NCBI RefSeq assembly: GCF_020229735.1
Contig: NZ_CP083455.1
Span: 337,001-401,000, forward strand
Source: Deinococcus taeanensis
GTDB lineage: Bacteria; Deinococcota; Deinococci; Deinococcales; Deinococcaceae
Direction of reading: 5' to 3'
Length of the DNA: 64,000 bases
The notes below the pieces were generated by a model. That model ran no database searches, was not told the DNA's origin, and saw only the letters and a program-made list of their open reading frames with translations. The translations under genes and the position numbers were made by a program. Positions within the stretch are counted from its first letter, which is position 1; every line of letters begins with the position of its first letter. Below, one piece after another: positions 8,706-23,274 of the stretch.

Positions 8706-9221
8706 TCAGGGGCCGACCTTGTACTGCGCGCTGAACAGCTTCAGGTCCGCGTCGTCCACCCGGCGGTCCTGGTTCAGGTCGCCCGCGGGGCCGCTCGTGC
8801 CGTAACTGTTCATCAGCAGGGCCAGATCGGTCAGGTCGATCTTTCCGTCGGCATTCAGGTCCGCGCCGCTCAGGCGCGCGCGCGCACTGGCACTCGTCCA
8901 GTCCTTCAGGCCCAGTTCGCGGCTGAGTTCTGCCCGCACGGCGTCCTGCAGGGGCAGGGGACCGCGCGGATTGAACTCGATGCGCCGCTCCGTGCCGGTC
9001 CCCACCACGCGCGCCGCGACGTCCGGGTTGAAGGGCGCGGCGCCGCCCAGCGTGAGGGTCACGCCGCCACTGGTGTCCAGCGTGACCGGAAAATCCGGGC
9101 CGGCGAGGGCGGCCAGGGCGTCCTGCACCGCTTTGGTCAGTTCAGCCCCCACGGGGCGCAGCTTCACGCTGGCCGCGTCAGCGCCGCCCAGCAGCAGCAG
9201 GGTCAGCAGCAGGCGTTTCAT
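8706..9221 (-). CDS. Secreted protein with two dockerin-like calcium loops
   Basis: 171 residues. The N-terminus MKRLLLTLLLLGGADA is a signal peptide. Near residues 120-165 there are two EF-hand-like loops, DLNADGKIDLTDLALLMNSYG in part and DLNQDRRVDDADLKLF, spaced like the duplicated calcium segments of dockerin type I domains. The middle has no recognised domain. In other bacteria dockerins hold surface complexes together through cohesins; no cohesin is visible here. The start overlaps the stop of the upstream gene (GGAGCCGATGAAAC region), making this the last gene of a three-gene run of exported proteins. Confidence 0.75.
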   Translation of the reverse strand: MKRLLLTLLLLGGADAASVKLRPVGAELTKAVQDALAALAGPDFPVTLDTSGGVTLTLGGAAPFNPDVAARVVGTGTERRIEFNPRGPLPLQDAVRAELSRELGLKDWTSASARARLSGADLNADGKIDLTDLALLMNSYGTSGPAGDLNQDRRVDDADLKLFSAQYKVGP

Positions 9222-9682
9222 CGGCTCCCCCGCGCGGCCAGGATCGCCTCACGCAGTTTCGGCAGGGTGGTGATGTCCCCGGCCTTCACGGCGCCGTTCG
9301 TCACGGCGTACAGCCCCTGGTTGAAGCCCACCAGCGGACTGTCCAGCCGCGAGGCGTACAGCAGCGCCACGACCTCCAGCCCGGCGCGCAGTTCCGGCAG
9401 GTCCTCCAGGCCCTTGAGGACCACCAGGGCCGGCGCGCCCTCCTGCTGTGGCAGCCGGCTCGCGTCGCCGGACAGGGTCTCCGCGACGGTCAGCGGGTAG
9501 GCAAGGTAGGTGACGTCCCCGTCGCGGACTTCGGCAGGGGTGCCCAGCGTGGCGCGCACGATCACTTCGGCCTTCTGGGCCTGCTGCGCCAGGGTCAGGG
9601 TGGGCGCGGTGGTCGCCAGGGCCGGGGAAAGGGCCAGGGCGACCACCGCGGCGGTCCGCAGCGCGGCAACCCGGGGGCTCAC
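9218..9682 (-). CDS. Exported protein of unknown function
   Basis: 154 residues from a GTG at 9682. The N-terminus (RTAAVVALALSPALATTA) is a signal peptide with a likely cleavage site after the Ala-rich end. The mature part is a mixed fold with LAQQAQKAEVIVRATLGTP and segments YLAYPLTVAETLSGD and LVVLKGL. No family recognised. It overlaps the genes on both sides by 4 bp, so it is co-translated with the Ig-domain lipoprotein upstream and the dockerin-like protein downstream. Confidence 0.7.
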   Translation of the reverse strand: MSPRVAALRTAAVVALALSPALATTAPTLTLAQQAQKAEVIVRATLGTPAEVRDGDVTYLAYPLTVAETLSGDASRLPQQEGAPALVVLKGLEDLPELRAGLEVVALLYASRLDSPLVGFNQGLYAVTNGAVKAGDITTLPKLREAILAARGSR

Positions 9683-10617
9683 TTGCCGCCTCCGGGGCCC
9701 GGGGTGGGCGGTTCCGTGGGGGGCGTGCCGGGCGGCGGGGTCACAGGCGGGTTGGTGGGGGTGGGCGCGTCTGTTTTCGGCGCCGGGGAAGTCGGGGCCG
9801 TTCCGGCCGGGGCGGTGGCCGGCTGCGCGGCTTTCTGTTCAGCGGCCTTCTGATCGTCCAGTTTTTTCTGCTCATCGGGGAAGAGCTTCTGGGCGAGGAC
9901 TTTGCCTGCGCCGTCCCGCGCCTCGTACGCCAGGACCGGGGCGCTCAGGGTCACGGCCTTCGCTGGTTTCACGCTGACCAGCGCCACGCGCGCGCCGGTG
10001 CGCGGCACAGCCCTGAACCCCAGGTCCACGGTGAGGCGCGTGCCCTGCTGCCGCCAGAAGAGCAGGCCGCCCTGTTCGCCGGGCTGCACGCGCGTGACCG
10101 TTACGCCGGCCGGCAGGTCCCAGCCCAGGCGGGCGGCGCGGGCGCCGCGCGGCGCGGTGATGGTCACCGGAATGCGCGTCTCCCCGCGGATCTCCCCGGT
10201 GGGCAGCGTGAGTGCCAGACTCAGGGGCGGCAACTCCTGCACGGTCATGGCGTACGTCTTGCTCCTGCTGCTGAGGGTCGAGTCGGTGACCTCCAGCGTG
10301 AACGAGTACGTGCCGCTTTTGGTGGGTTTACCTTTCAGGGTCTGGCCGCTGAGGTCCACGCCTGGGGGCAGCGTGCCGCCCGTGACCCGCACCGTGTACG
10401 GCCCGACGCCGCCCGCGACCTCGATGGGCGCGCTGTACGTTTCGTTCAGGTACAGGGGGGGCAGGCCGCTGGCGCGTTCATTGAAGTACAGGGCGTCGCG
10501 GCTGCTGCTGGCCGAGGTGCCCGTGAGGTCCTGCCCGCAGGCTGCCAGGCCCAGCGGCAGGGTGCAGGCCAGCAGGACCCTCAGCCCCTGCCGGGCGGCG
10601 AAACGGGAGTGTGCCAT
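9679..10617 (-). CDS. Lipoprotein with putative Ig-like domain and Pro-rich tail
   Basis: 312 residues from ATG 10617. The signal ends in a lipobox LAAC, so mature Cys is near residue 27. Residues ~55-125 resemble a bacterial putative-Ig/cadherin-like repeat (IEVAGGVGPYTVRVTGGTLP, GVDLSGQTLKGKPTKSGTY). A second beta-rich region follows, and the last ~70 residues are a Lys/Ala then Pro/Thr-rich tail (PPVTPPPGTPPTEPPTPG), probably extended. It starts the run of three envelope proteins. No enzymatic motif is seen, and a surface adhesion or scaffold role is a guess. The frame stays open far upstream on this strand, but that is antisense to the M16 gene. Confidence 0.75.
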   Translation of the reverse strand: MAHSRFAARQGLRVLLACTLPLGLAACGQDLTGTSASSSRDALYFNERASGLPPLYLNETYSAPIEVAGGVGPYTVRVTGGTLPPGVDLSGQTLKGKPTKSGTYSFTLEVTDSTLSSRSKTYAMTVQELPPLSLALTLPTGEIRGETRIPVTITAPRGARAARLGWDLPAGVTVTRVQPGEQGGLLFWRQQGTRLTVDLGFRAVPRTGARVALVSVKPAKAVTLSAPVLAYEARDGAGKVLAQKLFPDEQKKLDDQKAAEQKAAQPATAPAGTAPTSPAPKTDAPTPTNPPVTPPPGTPPTEPPTPGPGGGK

Positions 10618-10731
10618 GCCCAGAGTGTACCCGCGCGTCCGGGGGCGGGCGGTGAACGGTGCATGTGACGCCGCGGGAATCGTTCCCTGCGTCCATGTCC
10701 GCCGTGCGGGCCGCATTAGACTGCCGGGCAT

Positions 10732-13659
<2,928 letters not shown>

Positions 13660-13667
13660 GCGGTCAC

Positions 13668-13707
13668 TGAAGGGGCGGCGGACCAGGTCAGGTCCGCCGC
13701 CCCTTCA
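13668..13707. terminator. Perfect 17-bp hairpin after the M16 peptidase
   Basis: Arms 13668-13684 and 13691-13707 are complementary around a 6-nt loop. It lies between converging genes and has no T-run. Confidence 0.75.
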
Positions 13708-13752
13708 CAGGGTTTCAGCGCGTCCGTGCTGGGCGGGCCACCTGCCCGGCGG

Positions 13753-14256
13753 TCAGTCGCTGGCGAGCGGCACCTTGACACGGTCCGGGCTGGGGGCCAC
13801 CGCGATCGGCCGGGCGTACCAGGTCATGACCGGGCGGGCGTCCAGCGTGAAGCTGTAGCCCAGCCGCTCCCAGAAGCGCGCGCCACGAGGATTGTCGCCC
13901 AGCACGCTGGCCAGAATCCGGGTGGTGCCGGTCGGCACGCGCGCTTCCAGGTGACGCACGGCCTGCTCGCCCAGACCCTGCGACTGCCGGTCCTCGCGGA
14001 TCAGCAGCAGGTTGATGGTCAGGTCGCCGCGTTCAGGAAAATCGTGCTTGCAGTCCAGGCTGCCCACGAGTTCGCCCTGGTCGTCGAACAGGAGTTCCAG
14101 GGAGCGGCGGCGGTCCAGCAGCGCCATTTCCACGTCGCGGGTCACGTCAGCCTCGGAGGGCACGCGGGTACCGAGCAGGGCGAAGTAGCCGGGCGCGGCG
14201 CTGTACAGGCGGTGAAGCAGCGGCGCATGGTGCAGCGCCAGCGGCGTGACGTTCAA
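13753..14256 (-). CDS. GNAT-family N-acetyltransferase
   Basis: 167 residues. GNAT landmarks are [20 protein letters not shown] (strands 3-4) and the acetyl-CoA pyrophosphate loop [14 protein letters not shown] near residue 115. The acceptor is unknown. I chose the TTG at 14256 because GGGAGG lies 8 nt upstream; the in-frame ATG at 14325 would add 23 residues with no ribosome binding site. Convergent with the M16 gene and divergent from dus. Confidence 0.78.
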   Translation of the reverse strand: MNVTPLALHHAPLLHRLYSAAPGYFALLGTRVPSEADVTRDVEMALLDRRRSLELLFDDQGELVGSLDCKHDFPERGDLTINLLLIREDRQSQGLGEQAVRHLEARVPTGTTRILASVLGDNPRGARFWERLGYSFTLDARPVMTWYARPIAVAPSPDRVKVPLASD

Positions 14257-14422
14257 GGTAAAAGCCTCCCATCCGGCAGAGGGTGGGTTCAGAACAGCAC
14301 AGCACGGCCGGACTGAGGGGAGCATACCTCCCCCCGCGCGGCATGCGGTGAATGCCGCCGCTGGGGGAATTCAGGCGCACTTCACCCTCCGGGGAGGGAG
14401 GGTGCGCTACCCTGGCGCGCAG

Positions 14423-15423
<1,001 letters not shown>

Positions 15424-15427
<4 letters not shown>

Positions 15428-15990
15428 ACGTCCGCGAGTACTACGCCTACCTGACCGCCGCGCGAGAGCAGCTCTGGAACTACCTGCGGGCCCTGCCGCA
15501 GGCGGACCTGGACCGCGACCTGATCGAAGGCGGCGACCGCTTCCACTCGATCAAGGATCTGCTGCTGCACGTCATGGACTTCGAAGATCACTGGGTGCAC
15601 GGCGTGGTGCAGGGCGACGGCGTGCAAAGCCAGTTCCCGCACGACTGGGTGCGGCCACAGGCGCAGCAGTACGACCTGGCCTGGATCCTGGAATACAGCC
15701 GTGAAGTCACGCGCCGCACCACAGGCTTCCTGGACAGCACCCCGGACCTGAACCGGAACGTGAAACTCGTGCAGGACGACCCTGCCAGCGACACGGTCAC
15801 CCTGGACCAGCTGCTGTGGAACGTGATGACGCACGAGGTGCGGCACACCGCGCAGATTGCCCTGATGATCCGCCAGCTGGGCCACACGCCCCCCTGGCTG
15901 GACTACATGCGCTTCATGCGGCCCCAGAGCACCCCCACGCCGGACGTCGCCCCCACGGGCGACGAGAACGACCTCGACGACGAGCTCTGA
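15424..15990 (+). CDS. DinB-family protein
   Basis: 188 residues with the four-helix DinB/YfiT fold. Likely metal-binding histidines lie in [12 protein letters not shown] (near residue 50) and in [11 protein letters not shown] (near residue 140), so the usual three-His site seems intact. This superfamily includes thiol transferases and is expanded in Deinococcus, but individual functions are mostly unknown. The acidic tail ([10 protein letters not shown]) is probably flexible. Co-translated with dus by a 4-bp overlap. Confidence 0.85.
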
Positions 15991-15994
15991 ACGA

Positions 15995-16039
15995 ACAGAC
16001 GAAGGCCCCCTCCACCCGCGGGAGGGGGCCTTCGTCTGT
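15995..16039. terminator. Perfect 19-bp hairpin terminator
   Basis: Arms 15995-16013 and 16021-16039 match completely with a 7-nt loop. It ends the dus-dinB unit and faces the minus-strand permease remnant. Confidence 0.78.
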
Positions 16040-16055
16040 CCGGCCCGCTGACCGG

Positions 16056-16817
16056 CTACCTGTCCTGCCTGAGGGCGACACCCCGGCTGAACTGCTTCTG
16101 AAGCACTGTAAATACGGTCAGCGGCGGCAGCATGGTGACCACGTCGCCTGCCATCACGGCGCCCCAGTCGGTCTGCCCACCCACCTCGATCAATCCGCGC
16201 ACGCCGACCTGCACGACCGAGTGCTCGTCACGCTGCATGATCACCAGCGGCCACAGGGACTGATCCCAGGTGGACACGAACTGAATGACGTCCAGCGCCC
16301 CGCTGGTGTTGCCGCTCAGGGGCACCAGCACCTGCGTCAGGAAGCGCAGTGGACCGCAGCCGTCCATGCGCGCGGCGTCCGCGAGGCTCGCCGGGATGTT
16401 CAGCAAGTGCTGGCGGAACGCGAACATGCCAGTCGCGCTCGCCAGGAACGGCACGACGATCGCGGCGTACAGGTCCGGCCAGCGCAGGTCCTGACTGACC
16501 AGGTCAAACAGCGCGACGGTGAGAACCCCGGCGGGCAACGTCAGGGCCAGCAGCCCACCCGTCCCACTCAGCGGCGTGAACACTCGCGTCTGCAGCGCCA
16601 CCTGCTCGGAGGTGGCACTCCCCAGCAGCTGCGCGACGTTGCCCAGCCCTGCGAACTGCTCGGTCCCCAGAATCACGTTGGTGCGGTCGGCTGCCAGCGG
16701 CAGCGTGGGCACAGCCGGCAGGGAGATGAACACCGCCAGGACCAGGAGGCTGTGGAGCAGGAACAGTCACGGCAGGCCTGTTGCGCGCAGGACCGCGAGG
16801 CGCGTGCGGTCCTGCAC
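16056..16817 (-). pseudogene. Decayed carbohydrate/glycerol-3-phosphate ABC permease (MalG/UgpE type)
   Basis: The frame holds the permease EAA-loop region (LADAARMDGCGPLRFLTQVL) and nearby helices (YAAIVVPFLASATGMFAFRQH), typical of MalG/UgpE proteins. Read from the likely GTG at 16817 (start VQDRTRLAVL), an in-frame TGA at 16767-16769 interrupts the first membrane helix, where a Trp codon would fit. Compared with the family, about 30 residues before the conserved core also appear to be missing. An ORF from GTG 16733 could give a truncated product. No binding protein, partner permease or ATPase is adjacent. Since the next gene upstream is a glycerophosphodiesterase, this may be the remnant of an ugp-like operon. 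Confidence 0.65.
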
Positions 16818-16990
16818 GCAACGGGCAGAGCTCCGCCGACGAGTGGGTCCCTTCACGCTCTTGAAGGCATGCACGTCGCCTTGCAAGGGCCGAGGCGAGG
16901 GCCTCATGTTCAGCCGCTCATCCGCTCATCAGCGCCGTGTGACGGGCCAGTCCGGGCACTGTCGGTCGCGTGTCAGGCACCCGGTGGTGT

Positions 16991-17662
16991 TCAGCGCGCG
17001 CAGAGCAGCACGGTGGGGTGATCTCCGATCAGGGCGTCCACGTCCAGCGCGCGCAGGCGCCGCACCTCCCCTGGATCGTTGACCGTCCAGGTGTTGATCC
17101 GCCAGCCCTCCCGGCGGGCCAGCGCCACGAGTGCGGCGTCGGTCAGGGTGTGGGGGGGGTGCAGGGCCACACTGCCCGTCCAGTCCATGACAGCCCGCAG
17201 CAGCAGGGGAGGGTAGGCCCGGTGGGTCAGGAGGCCCCGTTCGATGTCCGGCGCGGCCGCCCGCGCAGCGCGCAGCAGCGTGGGCATGAACGAGCTCACG
17301 ATCACCCGGCGCGCCAGGCCGTGGGCGCGCACGGCGTCCAGTGTGCGGCCCACCCGGTCATCGGGCCGCACCGACTCGTGCTTGAGTTCCACGTTCACGA
17401 ACGCGCCCGCCCCGGCCGCCCAGGCCAGGGCGCCGTCCAGGGTGGGCACGTGCGCCGGCAGGTCCGCGGCCCGCAGGTCCGGCAGGAACCGGCCGTCTGC
17501 AAGGTGCGCGTCGTGATGCACGACCAGCGTGCCGTCCCCCAGACGGCGAACATCCAGTTCCACGCCGTCCAGCCCGGCCTCCAGCGCCGCCTGGAAGCCG
17601 GTCAGGGTGTTCTCGCGGTGCAGGGCGGGCGTCCCCCGGTGGCCGAGCAGCAGTGGCGTCAT
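16991..17662 (-). CDS. Glycerophosphodiester phosphodiesterase
   Basis: 223 residues, GDPD family. Catalytic landmarks are LLLGHRGTPALHRENTL (HRG and EN) near the start, ELDVRRLGDGTLVVHHD (E-D and HD, metal and general acid residues) near residue 38, and NVELKHE near residue 95. It hydrolyses glycerophosphodiesters to glycerol-3-phosphate and an alcohol. There is no signal peptide, so it resembles cytoplasmic UgpQ. The decayed permease directly downstream on the same strand supports an ancestral ugp link. Confidence 0.9.
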   Translation of the reverse strand: MTPLLLGHRGTPALHRENTLTGFQAALEAGLDGVELDVRRLGDGTLVVHHDAHLADGRFLPDLRAADLPAHVPTLDGALAWAAGAGAFVNVELKHESVRPDDRVGRTLDAVRAHGLARRVIVSSFMPTLLRAARAAAPDIERGLLTHRAYPPLLLRAVMDWTGSVALHPPHTLTDAALVALARREGWRINTWTVNDPGEVRRLRALDVDALIGDHPTVLLCAR

Positions 17663-17726
17663 GCCTTCTACGCTACCCGGGACGTGTCAGGCGTTTTGCC
17701 ACGACCTGGAACGGGGACGGTGCCTC

Positions 17727-17757
17727 TTGACCTTCCCCCTGGGGGAAGCCTCACGCT
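17727..17757 (+). promoter_or_regulatory. MerR-type promoter with long spacer and dyad
   Basis: A -35 TTGACC (17727-17732) is followed by a perfect 8-1-8 dyad CTTCCCCC-T-GGGGGAAG (17732-17748) and a weak -10 CACGCT (17752-17757), a 19-bp spacer. Dyads in an overlong spacer are characteristic of promoters controlled by MerR-family proteins, so the following MerR gene is probably autoregulated. Confidence 0.65.
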
Positions 17758-17780
17758 GAAGGCACCTCCGGAGGTCCCGC

Positions 17781-18610
17781 ATGACCCGCACCCGACCATC
17801 GGCGCGTTCGCGCAGGCCAGCCGCCTGAGCCCCAAAGCCCTGCGCCTGTATGACGATCTGGGCCTGCTGCGCCCCGCGCAGGTGGACCCCGCCAGCGGCT
17901 ACCGGCTGTACGACCCGGCACAGCTGCACGACGCGCAGCTGATCGGCCTGCTGCGCCGCGTGGACCTACCGCTGGCCGACATCCGCGGCCTGCTGGGCAC
18001 CCCTCCCCCCGCGCGGCCCGCTGCGCTGCGTGCTCACCTGACCCGCATGGAGCGGCAGCACCGGCAGCGGCGGGACCTCACCCGGTACCTCATCGACCAG
18101 ATGGAAGGAGCGCCACCTCTGACCCTGCCCCCGACCCGCTTCGTGCCCGCCCAGGCGGTGGCTGCCCTGACCTTTCACGTGTTCGTGCCGGACCTGCCGC
18201 GCACCATCCAGACCGGCATGCAGGCTCTGCTTGACCATGTGCGTGCCCAGGGCGTCCGCCTGACCACGCCGGCCTTCGTGATCTACCACGGCGAGGTGAA
18301 CGCTGACAGCGACGGTCCGGTTGAGATCTGCGTGCCGTACGCCGGGCCGCTGACGCCCGGCGGGAACCTCACGCTGCGCGTGGAGCCCGCCCATCACGAA
18401 GCGTTCGTGACCCTCACCAGGGCGCAGTTCGAGTTCCCCGCCATTCTCGCGGCGTACGACGCCACCTGCGCCGCCGCCGCGCAGCACGGCACGCCTGGCC
18501 CCCTGCACGCCCGTGAGGTCTACGCGTACGACTGGGCGGCCGCCGGCCCGGACGACCCGGCCGGAGACGTCGCGTGGCCCTTCGTGCCGCACCCCGCCGC
18601 TCAGCTCTGA
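17781..18610 (+). CDS. MerR-family regulator with effector-binding domain (apparent 5' frameshift)
   Basis: About 276 residues if repaired. The N-terminal MerR helix-turn-helix (TIGAFAQASRLSPKALRLY, DDLGLLRPA, SGYRLYDPAQL) is followed by a coiled dimer helix and a GyrI-like effector-binding domain (residues ~120-275). GGAGGT (17770-17775) sits 5 nt before ATG 17781, which is clearly the designed start. Yet that ATG is one base out of frame with the domain; one extra C in the CGCACCCGACC stretch would restore MTRT-PTIGAF. No good in-frame start exists after the promoter at 17727. Either one base is missing from the sequence or the gene is inactivated. Confidence 0.75.
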
Positions 18611-18711
18611 ACGGCACATGAGGGCAGGCTCAGGCGTGAACCGGGCCTGCCCGAAGTGACCTTCACGCCCCTGTCACGCCCCGCGCGTGGCCGAAGGCCC
18701 AGGCTGAACCC

Positions 18712-19623
18712 ATGACAGACCAGCCCACATCCCCCAACCAGTTCGACAAGCAGGACCCCACCACGCAGTACCCCGCCCCGCCGTTTCCGCGGCAGCCGCA
18801 GGAAGCGCCGGGCCTGGTGGGCGCCATGGACCCTCGCCCGGATCACGGCGAGGACAGCTATGTGGGCCTGGGGCGCCTGAAGGGCCGCAAGGCGCTCGTG
18901 ACCGGCGCGGATTCCGGTATCGGCCGGGCCGCCGCCATCGCCTTCGCGCGGGAAGGAGCGGACGTTGCGCTGAATTACCTGCCGGAAGAGGAGCAGGACG
19001 CCCGGGAGGTTGTTGCCCTGATCGAAGCGGCGGGCCGCAAGGCCGTGGCCCTGCCCGGTGACCTCAAGGACGAGGCGTTCTGCCGTGACCTCGTGACGCG
19101 CGCCGTAAAGGAACTCGGCGGGCTGGACATCCTCGTGAACAACGCCGGAAAGCAGGTGTCACAGGAGAGCATTGCCGACATCACGACTGAACAGTTCGAC
19201 CAGACGTTCCGCACGAACGTGTACGCCATGTTCTGGCTCACGCAGGAGGCGCTCAGGCACCTGAAGGCCGGCGCGAGCATCATCAACACGGCGTCCATCC
19301 AGGCGTACCGGCCCAGCCCGAACCTGCTGGACTACGCCAGCACCAAGGCAGCCATCGTGGCGTTCACGCAGGCGCTCGCCCAGCAGCTGGGCCACAAGGG
19401 CATCCGCGTGAACGCCGTCGCCCCCGGGCCTTTCTGGACGCCACTTCAACCCAGCGGCGGGCAGACGCAGGAGAAGGTGCAGTCGTTCGGGAAGTCCACC
19501 CCGCTGGGCCGTCCCGGGCAGCCGGCCGAACTGGCGCCGCTGTACGTGTTCCTGGCGTCGCAGGAAAGCAGTTACAGCAGCGGCGGGACGTTCGGGGCGA
19601 CCGGCGGTGAAGTGCTGTTCTGA
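18712..19623 (+). CDS. SDR-family oxidoreductase (YghA / general-stress type)
   Basis: 303 residues. After a ~45-residue N-terminal extension rich in Pro and Gln ([20 protein letters not shown]), typical of the YghA/GspA-like SDRs, the Rossmann fold begins with [14 protein letters not shown] near residue 64. Further landmarks are NNAGKQV, the catalytic Ser in NTASIQAY and the YASTK active site near residue 208. It is an NAD(P)-dependent dehydrogenase or reductase with unknown substrate; relatives are stress-induced aldehyde/ketone reductases. It stands alone. Confidence 0.88.
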   Translation: MTDQPTSPNQFDKQDPTTQYPAPPFPRQPQEAPGLVGAMDPRPDHGEDSYVGLGRLKGRKALVTGADSGIGRAAAIAFAREGADVALNYLPEEEQDAREVVALIEAAGRKAVALPGDLKDEAFCRDLVTRAVKELGGLDILVNNAGKQVSQESIADITTEQFDQTFRTNVYAMFWLTQEALRHLKAGASIINTASIQAYRPSPNLLDYASTKAAIVAFTQALAQQLGHKGIRVNAVAPGPFWTPLQPSGGQTQEKVQSFGKSTPLGRPGQPAELAPLYVFLASQESSYSSGGTFGATGGEVLF

Positions 19624-19710
19624 GGCCCGCACGGCCGGGGGCCGCAACCTCAGGAAATGAGCAAGGAGGCCCGCAGGACGCCCCGGACCCCCCCCGTTTA
19701 GACTGTGCGG

Positions 19711-20805
19711 GTGGATTCGCTGAAGACGGCCTTCAAGGCCCTGCTGCCGCTGCTGGAGCGGGGTGTCGTGACTGCCGACCGCGCGTTCAGCGGGTACGTG
19801 CAGCCGCGGCGGGCGCGCGGCAAGCTGCTGCTCCAGCCGTACGTGGGCTGGGGCACCCCTGACCGCGTGGAACTGCTGGGCCGGGTGCTGCTGCCCCGGA
19901 CGGTCGCGCCGGCCAGCAAAGCCGATCCCCGCCTGCGGAATGTGCAGAACGTCCTGCGCCGCCTGTTCTCCCGCGAGGTGGGGGGCGTCCGCGTGAACGG
20001 CACGCTGGACGGCGTGACGGTCAGTGCCGTCAGTGACGCCGATGGGTACTTCACGCTGGTCTTCACGCCCACCCGCTCCCTCCCGGGCGGGTGGCATCAG
20101 GTGAGTCTGCGCATCGAGGGCCGTGAGGTGAGTGCCGCGGGCCGCGTTCAGGTGGTCTCAGACGCCCGGTTCGGGATCATCAGCGACCTGGACGACACCG
20201 TGATCCAGTCGGACGTGACCAGCCTGCCGCGCATGCTCGGCACGGTACTGACCGGCAACGCCCGCACCCGCCTGCCTTTTCCCGGTGTGGGCGCCCTGTA
20301 CCGCGCGCTGACGCGCGAGGGCGAGGCGCGCAACCCGATCTTCTACGTGTCCAGCAGCCCCTGGAATTTCTTTGACCTGCTGTGGCAGTTTCTGGACTAC
20401 CGGCGCATTCCGCTCGGCCCGATGTTCCTGCGCAACTGGGGTGTGGACCTGCTGGGCGGTCACGGCGGGTACAAGCACGGCGTGATCGAACGGATCTTCG
20501 AGCACTTCCCGCACCTGCAGTTCGTGCTCGTGGGCGACAGCGGCGAGAAGGACCCGGAAATCTACGCGGAGGTGGTGCACCGCCACCCGAACCGGGTGCT
20601 CGCCGTGTACATCCGTGACGTGACCGAAGCCAGCCGGGACGAGGGCGTCATGAAACTGCGCGCCGAGGTCCGCCGGGCCGGCGTGGACCTCGTGCTTGCG
20701 GCCGACAGCCTGAATGCCGCCAGTCACGCCATGGCCATGGGCCTGATCACGCCCGGCGAGTACCGCAGTGTGCTGACCAGCGTGGCGCGCACGTACGAAA
20801 CCTGA
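19711..20805 (+). CDS. App1-like phosphatidate phosphatase domain protein (DUF2183)
   Basis: 364 residues. Residues ~90-150 form a beta-rich domain ([20 protein letters not shown]), and ~155-360 the App1 catalytic domain of the HAD superfamily: [13 protein letters not shown] (DxDxT nucleophile), [25 protein letters not shown] and [12 protein letters not shown]. In yeast App1 dephosphorylates phosphatidate; the bacterial role is not established. GTG 19711 is preferred over GTG 19705 because TAGACT (19699-19704) ends 6 nt before it, fitting a leaderless transcript. No Shine-Dalgarno is visible. Confidence 0.85.
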   Translation: MDSLKTAFKALLPLLERGVVTADRAFSGYVQPRRARGKLLLQPYVGWGTPDRVELLGRVLLPRTVAPASKADPRLRNVQNVLRRLFSREVGGVRVNGTLDGVTVSAVSDADGYFTLVFTPTRSLPGGWHQVSLRIEGREVSAAGRVQVVSDARFGIISDLDDTVIQSDVTSLPRMLGTVLTGNARTRLPFPGVGALYRALTREGEARNPIFYVSSSPWNFFDLLWQFLDYRRIPLGPMFLRNWGVDLLGGHGGYKHGVIERIFEHFPHLQFVLVGDSGEKDPEIYAEVVHRHPNRVLAVYIRDVTEASRDEGVMKLRAEVRRAGVDLVLAADSLNAASHAMAMGLITPGEYRSVLTSVARTYET

Positions 20806-20823
20806 CGCGCCCCGGCACAGGGT

Positions 20824-20856
20824 GAGGCCCCCGGCACCTCAGGTGCCGGGGGCCTC
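20824..20856. terminator. Long hairpin between convergent app1-like and glgX genes
   Basis: GAGGCCCCCGGCAC pairs with GTGCCGGGGGCCTC around a short loop. It contains the same 14-mer GGCCCCCGGCACCT as the hairpin at 39254. Confidence 0.7.
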
Positions 20857-20869
20857 CAGGTGCCCGGTC

Positions 20870-22999
<2,130 letters not shown>

Positions 23000-23061
23000 C
23001 GGGGTGGGGGCTCCTTTCCGTGGTTCCAGGCGGCAGGGCGCGCAGTGGCGGTTGCCGAACG

Positions 23062-23075
23062 TGGAAACGGTACCA
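23062..23075 (-). promoter_or_regulatory. Candidate operator upstream of glgX
   Basis: TGGAAACGGTACCA, 12 of 14 bases identical to the imperfect palindrome overlapping the amylosucrase -35 (30030-30043). Read on the minus strand it contains TACCGT, a possible glgX -10. The symmetry suits a LacI-family repressor, but no such gene is in the window. Confidence 0.4.
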
Positions 23076-23274
23076 GATGGACCAGACGCCGCCACCCCTG
23101 AGGCCACAAAACCAAGCGAAGGTCAAGGCCACTCTCACGGGCCTCACCGGGCACGGGCGCGTGCCGCACAGCGAAAAGCAGAAGCCCTGGCCGGCTGTTG
23201 ATTCAGCCGGCCAGGAAGATGAGGCATTGACCAGGAGGGAGCCAAGCTCCGGGGGAGTTCATACCCCTTCGCCG

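Noticed and set aside
16970..17720. Upstream extension of the MerR frame as a 546-residue protein
   Set aside because: The extension is antisense to the glycerophosphodiesterase and lies upstream of the MerR promoter.
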